A DNA stretch of 64,000 nt, taken from Chamaea fasciata (Eukaryota > Chordata > Aves > Passeriformes > Sylviidae). Positions 11,527 to 22,000 of the stretch are shown here, in pieces. A model generated the notes under the pieces. It did no database searches. It saw only the letters and a program-made list of their open reading frames with translations, and had not been told where the DNA came from. Made by a program: the position numbers and the translations under genes. The stretch is from the NCBI GenBank assembly GCA_029207755.1, contig JARCOQ010000006.1, positions 1,776,846 through 1,840,845 on the forward strand, in the 5' to 3' direction. Each line of letters starts with the position of its first letter. Position 1 is the stretch's first letter.

Positions 11527-13329
11527 TTATTGGGGTGTATCCAGGCCCATCCAGGCGCTCCAGGGGCTCCAGGCCGGGGGGGTGTAGGGGTCCCGGCAGC
11601 TGATCCTCACCCGCCGCGCATCTGCCTGCACCGGCGTCTCCTCCACACCCTCCACAAACTGCTCAACCTGCAAAGGGGGCAGGGCATAGTCTCGGGAGAT
11701 CCTCGGGGAGGGGCCACCAGCAGCCCCTGACCCTGGCAGCGCTGGGGGGAGCAGGGGTGACAGCCAGGGGTGACAATTCATCACCCCAAGGGAAGCAGCA
11801 GAGTGAGGAGGGGCCATGGCTGAGCATCTTCCCAAGCAGAGTCAGGGATGGGGCAGGGTGGGCACGGGACAAGGAGGGCACAGGGCAGGGTGGGGACATG
11901 GGGTGGGCTCTGCAGGATCCCCCTGGGCAGAGACCCCCCTCGTTACCTGGGTGCCGTTGTGCAGCTCATACTGTAGGTGGTAGAGCAGTGTGAAGTAGGA
12001 CTTGGGGAGCAGCCAGGAGGCCGGGGGGGCCCAGGCCAGGTGGAGCTGCTCCCCCCGCTGCTGCAGGATCAGCTCCTGGGGCGGATCAGGACGCACTGTG
12101 GACAGAGGAGGCTCAGAACAGGGGCTGAGACACCCCCCCCCCCCGAGCCTCCAGTACCTCTTGGACACCCCCACCCTGCTGCTCCTGCCCTGAGCTCACC
12201 AATATCACGGAGGAAGAAGTGCCTGGAGAGGTTGAGGTAGGAGGTGTCCGAGAGCCCCTCCAGGTGCAGCTGGAGCGGGTGCAGCTCCTCTCCGAAGGGG
12301 CAGAACAAGGGGTCTGCCAGACTGGTGTTGAACCAGCCATGGTCACTGGCCACCGGCACCCATGGGCCCACGGAGCCATTGCTGTGGGGAGGGAGGTCTC
12401 AGCAGCTCGTAGGGCTGGGTGGCTGTGGTGCTGGTTTGGGTTTGGGGGGTCCTGGGGCACCCACCTGTGTGTGAGGCGGGCATGGAAGATGGCAGAGGGG
12501 GGCCCGGGCCAGGAGCAGTGGAAGGAGCCGTTGTAGGACTCAGCCTGGCAGGACACGTTGATCTCCTCCTCACCTGAGGGGGCCAAGGGGTGACTGGTCA
12601 GGGGCTGCATGAGGCCAGGAGTGGTGCCCCCTCCCTGCATGGCACTGATGGGGCTCCACCCCATCACCCCTGGCTGCCCCAGCCCATACAGGTGCCGCTG
12701 ACCACCACGTAGGTGGTGTCCAGCAGGGTGGGGCCGGCCCAGCAGCTGTAGTTGCCAGTGGCTGGCAGGTCCAAGCCGACGATGGTGAGGTTCTGGCCCT
12801 CAGGCACCAGTTCGGCCATGGGCTCCTCCTCCCCATTCAGTGTCCAGTAGATGTGCTGCTCTGAAGTGTCACATCGCACCACCACGTCCTGGTTGAACTT
12901 CCCCACCTGGACTGGAGGTGAGAGGCAGAGCCTATGGTCAGAGATGGGCTGTGGTGGGGGCAAATGGTCCCCAAATCCACTGTGGGGCTGGGTGCCCCTT
13001 GGCCTCACAACCACCCTGGCCCACAGTCCTCACCCTGCTCCTGACTCCACATCCATCCCCCTCACTCCCTCACCCCATACCCACCCCACATCACCCTCAT
13101 GCCCATCCTCCCCTCTCCCAGCACAGCTGTCCCAACCCCTATCAGAGGGATGTGGGTTTGGGATGTCCCCCACTCCCTCTGCTTCCTCTGCAGTCCCTGC
13201 AGCTGCCCCAACCAGGAGATCCCCCCTTCAAGGCCCTGTACCCCAGAAGCAGCACTCACACTTTGGGGGGAAGGCAGTCAGGGGTTCTGCAGGCACAAGG
13301 AACAGCACCAGTCCCAGCAGCACCAGCAT
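11527..13329 (-). CDS. IL-12 p40-like cytokine subunit (IL12B paralog)
   Basis: Coding exons, in transcript order: 13329-13260, 12911-12690, 12573-12465, 12381-12200, 12095-11947, 11667-11527. All splice in phase and encode 290 residues (human IL12B 328). The product should be a secreted soluble receptor-like subunit that pairs with a four-helix cytokine such as p35 or p19. A hydrophobic signal peptide (1-19, cut near LTA/FPPK) is followed by an Ig-like domain with C37-C80, then two fibronectin-like domains with C106-C117, a block FFLRDIVRPDPP that matches human FFIRDIIKPDPP, and WSPWS at 277-281. It ends five exon-encoded residues after WSAWM, with no membrane segment. The ATG directly follows an acceptor, so a noncoding exon precedes it, as in IL12B. 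C161 aligns with the cysteine that links human p40 to p35. IL6R, CNTFR and EBI3 are less similar around RDIVRPDPP. Confidence 0.85.
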
Positions 13330-13491
13330 CTGGGCAGGGAAAGGGAGGGGAAGGGCAGCCCCAGCTGGACATAACTCAGGACAGTGGCACAGCCAGTGTG
13401 ACCAGCCAGGGCAGAGCCCCCAGCCCTGGGAATAGCATCCGCAAAGCAGGATCCCCCCAAGACCCCCCCAACCCTCCTGGTCTGAGCTTAC

Positions 13492-13547
13492 CTCTGCGTG
13501 TGTCTCTCTGGTGGGCTCGGAAGGGCCGGGGCCTGCGGTCTTATACT
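13492..13547 (-). promoter_or_regulatory. TATA box and noncoding first exon of the p40-like gene
   Basis: On the minus strand AGTATAAGA (TATA core 13545-13540) is followed about 30 bases later by a probable start site near 13512. A strong donor reads CAGAG then GTAAGCTC, with the exon ending at 13492. Splicing to the acceptor just before the ATG at 13329 gives a small noncoding exon 1, as in known IL12B genes. A partial NF-kB-like GGTACTTCCC lies upstream at 13676-13685. Confidence 0.55.
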
Positions 13548-13559
13548 GGGCTGGACTCC

Positions 13560-14735
13560 ATGGGGCTGCCCCAAGGTGCAGCCACAGCATCATCACAGTT
13601 CTCAGAACTGGAGAACGGGAGCCATGCTCGGCCCCCCGCCTCCCACCCACCCACCCAGCCCCGGGACTCACCACCGGTACTTCCCGGGGCAGGGGGCATC
13701 CGACCCCCCCTGCCCTGCCCTGAATGCTGCAGGATGGGCCCCCCCAGGAAGCGCTGGGCAAGGGGCAGCGCTGGGCACCTGGGATGGTGTTGGGGTTCTG
13801 GGTGGTCCCAGCTCTCTCAAAGCAGTCCTGAGCCTCTGCACCACCTGAGGGTCTGCACCTCACTGTGTGCTGCACAGGACCCCACAGTGCCCTGCTATGG
13901 GGTGGGGGGACCAGTGACGCCTATCAGCACCTGTGCCAGTGGTCTGGAGAGGGGCAGCTCAGGGCTGGGCCCCTCTGGGTGGGCTGGGGTGGGTCCCTGA
14001 AGGTTTCCACAGAGGCTCAGGGTGATGCCCCAAGGCTGGCACAGGTTGTCTCACCCCTTCCCTCCTCTCCTCGGGCCACTGTGTTTCCCACGGGATGCTG
14101 TGCAGGGATGAGGACGTAGGGACAGAGATCATCATGGTCACCAGCTGCCCCTCTGCCAGCCCATGTCGAGGGCACATAGCAGACCCCACCCCGGCAAGGG
14201 GAGCGCTGTACCCTTTCATGTACTTTCTGGAGTTCCTAGAAAGCAAAGGGGAAGTGGGGGCTGGGGGAGGCTGGGGGAGCCCAGCTCTCACCTTTTGAGG
14301 CACTGCGGCCAGGACGGGGTGGTGGGACCTCTGGGCAGAGCAGAGCCAAGCCCCTGTGCGTGGGCTGTGGGGCAGGGAGGGCGAGCTGGGACCCCCCAGG
14401 CCCCCATGCAGCAGCACAGCCCTTGGCTGTAGCACTGTAGGGGACCCCGACAGGGGAGGGAGTGATGGGGTGCCTTGCCCAAGGGTGCCCCCATGCCCTG
14501 CCCTGTCTGCGGGAAGCAGACACTGGTGGCAGGTTCAGGGACCCGCTCGCCCCCACCTCGCCAACCACAGCTTCCCCTTGGCTTCTGCAGAAGAACCACA
14601 ACCACGGAGGGGAAGTCCTGATGCAAAGGCCAGGGATGCACTCAGCACAGTGGGGACCCCAGTCTGGTGCTGGAAACAAGGGTGGGAGGGGAGTGAGACC
14701 AGACAGAAACCATCCCGGGAGATGGGAGGAGCAGG
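13560..14735. other. Intergenic stretch between the p40-like gene and DQX1
   Basis: No exon is recognised. A TTCCTAGAA palindrome at 14233-14241 fits the STAT/GAS consensus TTCNNNGAA and lies about 0.7 kb upstream of the p40-like TATA box. The remainder is moderately GC-rich, without mobile elements I can identify. Confidence 0.4.
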
Positions 14736-14739
14736 GACA

Positions 14740-14980
14740 GAGACCACCCCGGTCAGACCCCTCTGTGGTGATGTCCCTTGGCAGGACAGAGCCTATCCTG
14801 GCTGGACCCCTCTGTGGTGATGTCCCCCGGCAGGATGGACCCCACCCTGGCCAGATCCCTCTGCCATGATATCCAGCAGCAGGACAGAGCCCACCCTGAC
14901 TGGATTCCTCTGTGGTGACGACCATCGGCAGGATGGACCCCACCCTGGCTGGACCCCTCGCTGCAGTCATGGACACGAAG
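14740..14980. repeat. 49-bp minisatellite beyond the DQX1 3' end
   Basis: About five copies of a 49-bp unit start at 14761, 14810, 14859, 14908 and 14957, each beginning CTCTGTGGTGATGTC or a variant and containing GGCAGGA. The array ends some 25 bases beyond the probable DQX1 polyadenylation signal. Confidence 0.8.
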
Positions 14981-15002
14981 CCAGGAGCAAAGGTCACAAA
15001 AC

Positions 15003-15008
15003 TTTATA
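15003..15008 (-). terminator. DQX1: TATAAA polyadenylation signal, DQX1
   Basis: On the minus strand the hexamer reads TATAAA, a known weak variant, about 370 bases after the DQX1 stop codon. No AATAAA was found closer. Confidence 0.4.
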
Positions 15009-15379
15009 CAGGAGGGACCCGCGTGTGGCCCCTCGGCCCCGGGCATGGGGGAAGAGGGACAGGTAATGCCTCCAGCCCCACAGCACCCCCGGGAAAGATG
15101 GGGTGAAGGAGCCCAGTTGGGAGAGCCCACACAACTCCCCCGGCTGGGGCCAGCGCTCCCCAATCCACGCTCTGAGGTGCCGGGGTGGTCCCACGGCCGC
15201 TGGCCCACGACTGACGGCGGCGCAGCGCTGAGGCAGTGCCAGGCAATGCCCGCGCCTCCCTGGGACCTGGGACAGCCCCTGCAGCCACACAGCCCCCCTG
15301 GGGCCTCCCCGGGGCTCCCCTGTCCCCAGGGTCATGGCCAAGCCCAGGCAGCCCCACTGCGGGGCTCCGGTGCTCTGGC

Positions 15380-18300
15380 TCACTGCAGGACACAGACGTC
15401 CCCATGCTCATCCTCGCGTCCGGCCGCCTCTGCCAGCTCCGGCTCTGCCGGCGCCTCCTCTGCTGCCACCACCTTCTCCCGCAGCTCCATCAGCAGGTCC
15501 CGGCCCTCGCTGGGTGGCAGGTTGCTCAGGTAGTACTGCGGGGCCAACTCCACCAGCCTGCGAGGACAGGGTGGGGTCAGCCAGCTATAGGGACCCCCTT
15601 GTTAGGACCTGTCCCCTCCCCGCCCCCTCACATTTGGGGCTGGATCTCCGAGACCACGCGCAGGCAGTTGTCCTGAGAGATGGTGAACTCGTGGTAGAGC
15701 ACCCAGGGGGGCAGGCGGCGCGGGGGTGGCCTCAGCAGGTACCCAGAGGCCGGGGCCAGGTGTGCCACGTGCTTGTGCGTCAGCATCACGTAGTTGCCGG
15801 AGCCGTCGATGTCTCGGGCGACCTGCGAGGGACCAGGAGGGAGTGGGGTGGCTGGGACACCCCCACAGCTCCCCCGTAACTCCCCGCAGCTCCCCTGGGC
15901 CCACCTTGAGGAAGTACCCGGAGATGAGGGCCCGCTGGATGTTGAGGGCGTTGGCGTCAGAGCCGAAGGCGGGCGGGGACACCGGGAGCTCGATGCGGCG
16001 CATGACCTCGAGCAGCTCTGCCCGCACGGTGCCCGCCAGGCGCAGCGCCTCGGAGCACACCCCGTGCTTCCGGCACCAGCCCTCGTCCCCTGCGTCTGCA
16101 GGAGGGACAGCGGGGTCAGTGACGTGGGGACAGGGATGGCACAGTGGGGGCAGTGATGTGGGAACAGAGATGGGATAGTGGGGGCAGCAACAGGACAGGG
16201 GTGCCATGGGGATGGGGACAGGTGAGCAGAGAGCCCGCTGGGCTGGGGGCTTAAAGACCATGGAAGCACTGCTGCTCTCCCTGTCTGTGATGCCTTCACA
16301 CAGCGGTGACAGGGATTGAGCAGAAGGCACAGCCCTCAGGCTAGAGCTGGGACCCCCCAGATCCTCCCCCAGGCAGGCTGGGCACTGGGATGGGGTCAGA
16401 AATGTAGCTCCAGGACAGGGACACATGAGGGGGCGTGGGACACCAGGAGGAGCAGGGGATACAGGCGACACAAAGGGGTCTGTAGGATGCCCACAGGGGT
16501 GCAAACGCCCCAGCCCCTGCCCACACTCACGCTGCTGGAAGGCGTTGAAGATGTTGATGAGGGTGAAGTGGTCCCCGTTGGGGTGCAGCAGCGCCCGCCG
16601 GCGCAGGGCCACGGCCTCCTCCAGGTGCGTGGACAGGGGCACGAAGCAGGGGGATGCTGGGGGTGGGCAGGGGGGTCACTTTGTGCCCCCAGCACCTCCC
16701 CAGCAGTGCTGGCTCCTGAGGGCCACCCCACGCCCCCCACACGGTACCTGTGAGCATGGCAGCCAGGCTGACCATCTCCTCCACGCAGTCGAACTCGCAG
16801 GAGGCGATGAGGGCCTTGGCCAGCTGCGGGTCCAGGGGGAACTCCGACATGATGATCCCCACCTCCGACAGATTCCCGTCGTCATCCAGGGCTGCCAGGT
16901 AGTCCAGGTCCTCCAGCGCTTGCATCAGTGACTCGGGGGCTGGGGTGGGGACATAAGGCAGCTTTGCCCACTCTGTCCTGCACCTGCCAGGCCCCCAGTC
17001 CCTCTCCAGAGACAACCCAGGCCGCAGTGATGGCCGCAGCCATGGCTGCCCCATCGTGCCTCTCTGCTCCAGCCCCCCACGCCATGCCTGACCCCCGTGG
17101 GCTCTACCTGGGCGGTCAAGGAAGTCACACTGGCCCATGTCAGCGATGTCCAGGCGCTTCAGCAGCAGCACGAGGCGGCTCAGGCTGGTCTCGCTGACGT
17201 GGGGCGCAGGGCTGGGGGGCAGGCGTTGCTCAAAGGCCTCCGAGTACAGGCGCAGGCAGGTGCCTGCAGGACAGAGGCCATGAGGTGGGACAGGGACAGG
17301 GCAGTGGCACAAGAAGGTGCTGGGCCAGGGGCTGGCTAGCAGTCCTGAGGGGGGGACGCTGGAGCAGGGGTCTCACCTGGGGGGCTGCCAGTGGCTCGCT
17401 GCATGCGTGACTCGGCCTGGCTCCGGCTGATGGGCCGCAGCACCTGGGATTCGGCACGGATGCGGGGGTTGTACACCTGCGAGAGGCTGTGAGTGGGACA
17501 CTGCGGGGGACTCCTGCCATCCCCTAAGGCCCCTCACCCGCCAGTGCAGGGCCACCTCCCTGGAGCAGACCCCTCCTCCCAGCCCGGGACATCATGGCAG
17601 GGAGGATCCCACAGGCCATCACACCTCAGGGCAGACCCAGACCCCATCCCATCCCATCCCATCCCATCCCATCCCATCCCATCCCATCCCATCCCACCCC
17701 ATCCCATCCCATCCCACTCACGCTGCGCAGCTCCAGCCCCGAGTCGATGATGAAGCGCACAGTGCCCAGCGAGAAGGACGAGTCCCCAAGCCAGTGGGTG
17801 ACAATGACACGCCGCTCCCGGCTCTCCTCAGGGGTCTCCTCGTAGAGTCTCTGCGCTGCCCGGCCCACACCGGGGTGCAGCGGCAGCACCAGCAGTGGGC
17901 CCAGCGCCGGGCTCAGCGCCACGGCCTCCGTCTGGATGGCACTGCAGCACTCGGAGATCTCCTGGGCAAGGACAAGGGGGCACAAGTGACACTTGCTGAC
18001 ACACCTGCAGCATCCCTATTCCCAGGTCAGGCTGCTGCACCCACCTCCCACTGCAAAGGAATCCCAGCTCCCACAGTTTAACCCCAGACACACTTTGGGC
18101 TCCCCATTGAGAGGGACACCCCAAACGTGCCCTGTTCCCTCATCAACCCACCTGCTCGCTGGCCAGGAAGATGAGGACGTGGCCGGGCTCCTGGCGTTGG
18201 TGGATGTCCAGCACGGCCTGACAGGCAGCAGCCACTCTCCCGTGGGCTGGCGGCTCCCGGTAGAGCAGCTGTGGCGAGGAGCTGTGCCCCAGCACCCGCA

Positions 18301-20291
18301 CCACGGGGGGGTCCCCGCAGAAAGCGCGCAGCCGCGGCTCCAGGGCGGGCGAGGTGACCACCACGAGCCTAAGGGCCGGGCGCTGGCGCAGCACGTCCTT
18401 GAGCAGCCCCAGCAGCGCATCCGTGGGCACCGTGCGCTCCTGCACCTCGTCCAGCACCACCACCCCGTACTGCCGCAGCAGCGGGTCCGACGTCATCTCC
18501 CGCAGCAGCATCTCGTCCGAGCAGAACCTGCCACGGGCCCACCCCATCAGCACAGACCCCTGGCTGGGGGGAAATGCTTTGCCCCCTCCCCACAGCAGCC
18601 CCCTCCGCGCTGCAGCCCCCTCCCCGCTGCAGCCCGTGCCACTTTCCAGCAAGGCCAGGCTGGATTAAGGGATTAGGCGGAGCTCAGCGGGATTAGGGCG
18701 CTGTGCTCCCAGCGCGGGCCCCGCCGTCCGTCCCTCCCGCACCTGAGGATGGTGTCGGCGGTGCAGCAGTCCTCGTGGGGCACGCAGTAGCCCACCTCGT
18801 GGCCCAGGTTCAGGTCCATCTCGTCGGCCACGCGCAGGGAGAGGCTGAGGGCGGCCAGGCTGTGGGGCTGGGTGCAGGCCACCAGCCCGTGGGAGAACCG
18901 CATGGACAGGGCGTACTCAGCGCACCACTGAGGGATCTGTGGGGACAGGGCATGGGGCAGTGTGGCTCCAGGACTGTCCCCTCCCTGCTGTGCACCTCCA
19001 AAGGGCACAGAGATCTTTCCCATGGATCTGGCTGCATGATCTCCAGGGCCAGGGGCTGTCCAGAGGCACTCAAACCTCAGGCAGGATCGTCCCTCCCAAC
19101 TCCTGTCACCTCTGAGCCCCACAGGAGCACCACGGCCCCACACCTGCAGCTTCCTGTCCCGGTGTGGGACAGCATGACCCTGCTCTCACATTAGGGACAC
19201 GGGACAATGGCCTGGGAAACCTCACAGAGAGACAGGGAAGGATCACCAGGGGGCAGCTGCTGGCCAAGTGCCTGGCCTGACAGAGTGGGACAGTGCCAAG
19301 GCCACGCAGATATCACTTTGGCACCAGGGACCTGAGTCCTGCTTCCTCCTGTCACCTCTGAGTCCCCCAGGAGCAGTGCCTGTGCCTCAGTGTCCCCAGG
19401 ACCCTGCAGGGACTGCAGACAGGGTGCTGCACCCAAAAACACCGGCCCTGGGGCCCGCACAGGGACTTTATTCCCCAAATCCGGCAGCGCCAGCCCAGCC
19501 CAGAAGCTCAGCAGGTCACACCCAGGGAGGTGATTTGGTTGAGCACCTCGAGCCCAGGGCAAACACCCCGATTGCCTACGGCGACCCAGCCCATTCCGGC
19601 CCCGCAGCTGCGCCACCGCTCCCCTGCAATCCCTTCCCCGGTCAAAGTCTGTCAAGTGCCGTCCCCGAGTGTCACCAGCAGCTGGGACCAGCTCCCCGGG
19701 GCAGGCGGGAGGGATTTGGCGCCCCAGCCTCTGCCGCTGTCCCTGCACCATGCCCAGCTCCGGGACGGGCCGTTCCCCCCTCCCGCCGCCATCTCCGGTG
19801 CCAGCCGCTCCCGTGGCAGCGCTTCCCGGCTCGTGCTGCGGCTTTGCCCGGAGCCCGGCGGCGGCCCCAGCACCCCGCGGTGCCCGCCGGGCTCAGTGCA
19901 GCGTTCCCGGGGGCCCGGCACCTTCTCCGTGTGTCCCACGGCTCAGGGGCTGCCGTGGCGTCTGGGAGGATGCACACGCAGCCCCCAGCTCTGCCCTCGC
20001 CCTCCTCACCTGTGTGCTCTTGCCGGTGCCGGGGGGTCCGGACACCAGCACGATGCCGCTGTTGCCCTCCAGGTGTTCCATGAAGCTGTACTTGGTGGTC
20101 CAGACCGGCAGCTCCCGGCGCTGCCGCAGCAGCTCGTAGTAACGGGAGGAGAAGGGCAGCCCGTCGTAGGGGTTCACCTCCAGGTCGCCGTCGCAGCTCA
20201 GGGACGGGTCTTCATCCTCCTCCTCCTCCTCCAGCGCGGAGCCGGAGCCGCTCGGCCCGGGCAAAGGGCCCGGGGCCCCGTAGCCGGCCAT
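15380..20291 (-). CDS. DQX1: DQX1, DEAQ-box RNA-dependent ATPase 1 (11 exons)
   Basis: Exons in transcript order: 20291-20010, 18936-18743, 18527-18152, 17961-17722, 17476-17377, 17263-17108, 16939-16748, 16656-16531, 16095-15905, 15822-15632, 15557-15380. They join in phase to 741 residues (human about 717). The start ATG has a strong GCCATGG context, and the N-terminus continues into [16 protein letters not shown] as in human DQX1. Walker A is GPPGTGKST (85-93) and motif II is DEVQ (185-188). The C-terminal part carries DEAH-helicase-like winged-helix, ratchet and OB regions ([40 protein letters not shown]), ending in CVLQ as in human. The QRAGRAGR motif VI typical of DEAH helicases is replaced by QAESRMQRA, so unwinding activity is doubtful, which is a trait of the DQX1 family. 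An alternative upstream ATG at 20351 would add 20 residues. Confidence 0.95.
17643..17719. repeat. (CATCC)n microsatellite in DQX1 intron 4
   Basis: About 15 nearly perfect CATCC/ATCCC units end 2 bases before the exon 4 donor. On the DQX1 transcript strand they read as repeated GGGAT starting a few bases after the GTGAGT donor, so four or more GGG runs with 2-nt loops can form RNA G-quadruplexes. Confidence 0.9.
19467..19472 (-). terminator. AATAAA within DQX1 intron 1
   Basis: On the DQX1 strand a canonical AATAAA occurs inside the 1.07-kb intron 1. It could support a short, prematurely polyadenylated transcript ending just after the Walker A exon, or it may be chance. No terminal exon is recognised. 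Confidence 0.25.
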
Positions 20292-22000
20292 GGCGGGGAC
20301 ACCGGAGCTGCGAGGGCGGGCGGGGGTGGAGCGGGACCGGCGCTGACCCACCCTCGCCTACGTCCCGGGAAGGAGCCCGGTGCAGCCCAGTGCCACGTCC
20401 CGTCCCGCGGGGAGGGGGGACCCGCGGATACCGGGGACGGGCGGGGGATGCGGGCACAGGGGCACGGACAGGTGCGGAGGGGTGACACGGCCGCGGAGAC
20501 CAGGAACAGAACCGGAGTGTGCGGGACCGGGAGAACGAGCAGGGAACCGGGACGCGGGCAGGGAACCGGGGAAAGGGGATGGGGCAACGGGAGAGCCCCG
20601 CAGGATCGAGCAGAGTGCGGAGACCGGACAGGGCTGTGCGTGGGGACCGGACCGAGGAAGGGTACAAGGGTTGCGGGACAGAGCGGACACCTAGGGAGGG
20701 TCGGTCCCGAACGGTACGGGCCGAACCGGGTCGGCGGAGCACCTGTACGGGACGGTCCGGACCGGGCACCTGAGCACCGGCACCGGGCCGGACCTCAGCG
20801 GAGCGGAGCGGGCGGGTCAGGTCGGGGGCGGGTCAGGGGCGGGTCCCCCGCACCCTCCCGGGCCGCGGCCCCGGTTCCGGCCCCGGTTCCGGTTCCGGTC
20901 CCGCCGCTCACCTGCGCGCGCCACCGCGGGCCCTGCCTGGGGACACGGTCACGTGACACCCGCCCCATCACGTGCCCCGCCGGCGGCAGCCAATCAGCGC
21001 CCGCGCCGGGCGGGGCCCGGATGTGGCGGCGGTACGGGAGCGGACGGGCCCCGCCGGGATCTCCGGCACCCCCGGCAGCGCTCCCGCCCCCGGCCGCGGC
21101 CCCGCCCTGCCCGGCGTCCTCCGGTGCCAGCTCCGGTGTGCGGCTCCGAGCCCGAGCCCGCCTGCAGCGACCTTTCGGACCGGGCTTCCCGGTACCGGAC
21201 ATCTCGGTGCTGGTGCGGGGCATCCCGTACTGGATCTGGGCATGCCGGTGCGGGACCGGGCGTACCGGAGCCGGGCATCTTGCACCGTCGCATCCTGTAG
21301 TAGTGCCGGGCATCCCCATGCGGGACATCCTCTACAGCTGTCGGGTGTACCGGAGCCGGGCATCCCGTACCGGTGTCGGTCCTTCCGTACCGGAGCATCC
21401 CGTAATGGTGCTGGTCATACTGTTGCTGGGCATCCTGCTACCGGAGCGGGGCATCCTGTACCCGCACTGGGCGTATCGCGGTCGGACATCCCGGTGCCGG
21501 ACATCCCGTACCGGCGCCTCGTACCCGCAGCAGCTCCCTCGGCCTCGGCCGCGGCGGCTCCCGGCGGGACCGGCAGGTGGAGCTCCCTGACCGGAGAACG
21601 GCCCGGCCCGGCCAGAGCTCCCGCCGGGGCCGCGGGGGAGAGCCGCGCACCGGGCAGGGAGGGCGCACCGGGCAGCGCCGGGTGGGGACCGAGCGGTGCC
21701 TGCTTGCCCCGGGACTGCGGAAATCGGGAACCGGGAACCTCGGAGGCTGCGGGAAGTGCCACGCCTGCGGTTCCTGCTCTCCGAGAGCCCCGGCAAACCC
21801 CGCACGCCGGTGCCCGTGCCACGCCGGTGCCCGTGGCACATTTCCTTCTGTTCACCCCCGGTGCTGCCGGCACCGGCGCGGGCAGGTCCGTGCAGTGGCG
21901 GGGATCTGGCGGCACATCCCGGGCGGTGACACCGGAGTGCCGCGGCGGGATCGCGTTATGCCCGGCTTTGGCTGATCCCACACCCACCCGGTCTCGCTCT
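20250..22000. promoter_or_regulatory. CpG-island promoter region between DQX1 and the DOCK gene
   Basis: A long CpG-rich stretch lies between the divergent starts of DQX1 (minus) and the DOCK-A gene (plus). It contains two CACGTG E-boxes (20950-20955 within the palindrome GTCACGTGAC, and 20969-20974), a CCAAT box (20990-20994) and GC boxes. The divergent arrangement suggests a shared or bidirectional promoter. I found no TATA box. Confidence 0.55.
21170..21530. repeat. Degenerate GTACCGGAGCCGGGCATCC-type minisatellite
   Basis: More than ten diverged copies of a roughly 27-30-bp unit built from CCGGGCATCC and GTACCGG lie inside the CpG island. Open frames through it on both strands are repeat-derived. 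Confidence 0.7.

Noticed and set aside
11527..13329. IL6R, CNTFR, CRLF1 or EBI3 instead of a p40-type gene
   Set aside because: The Ig plus WSXWS layout is shared, but FFLRDIVRPDPP, the exon pattern and the lack of a membrane segment fit IL12B best.
14236..14997. Minus-strand 253-residue repetitive open frame
   Set aside because: Its repeats come from the 49-bp minisatellite, and it lies beyond the DQX1 polyadenylation signal.
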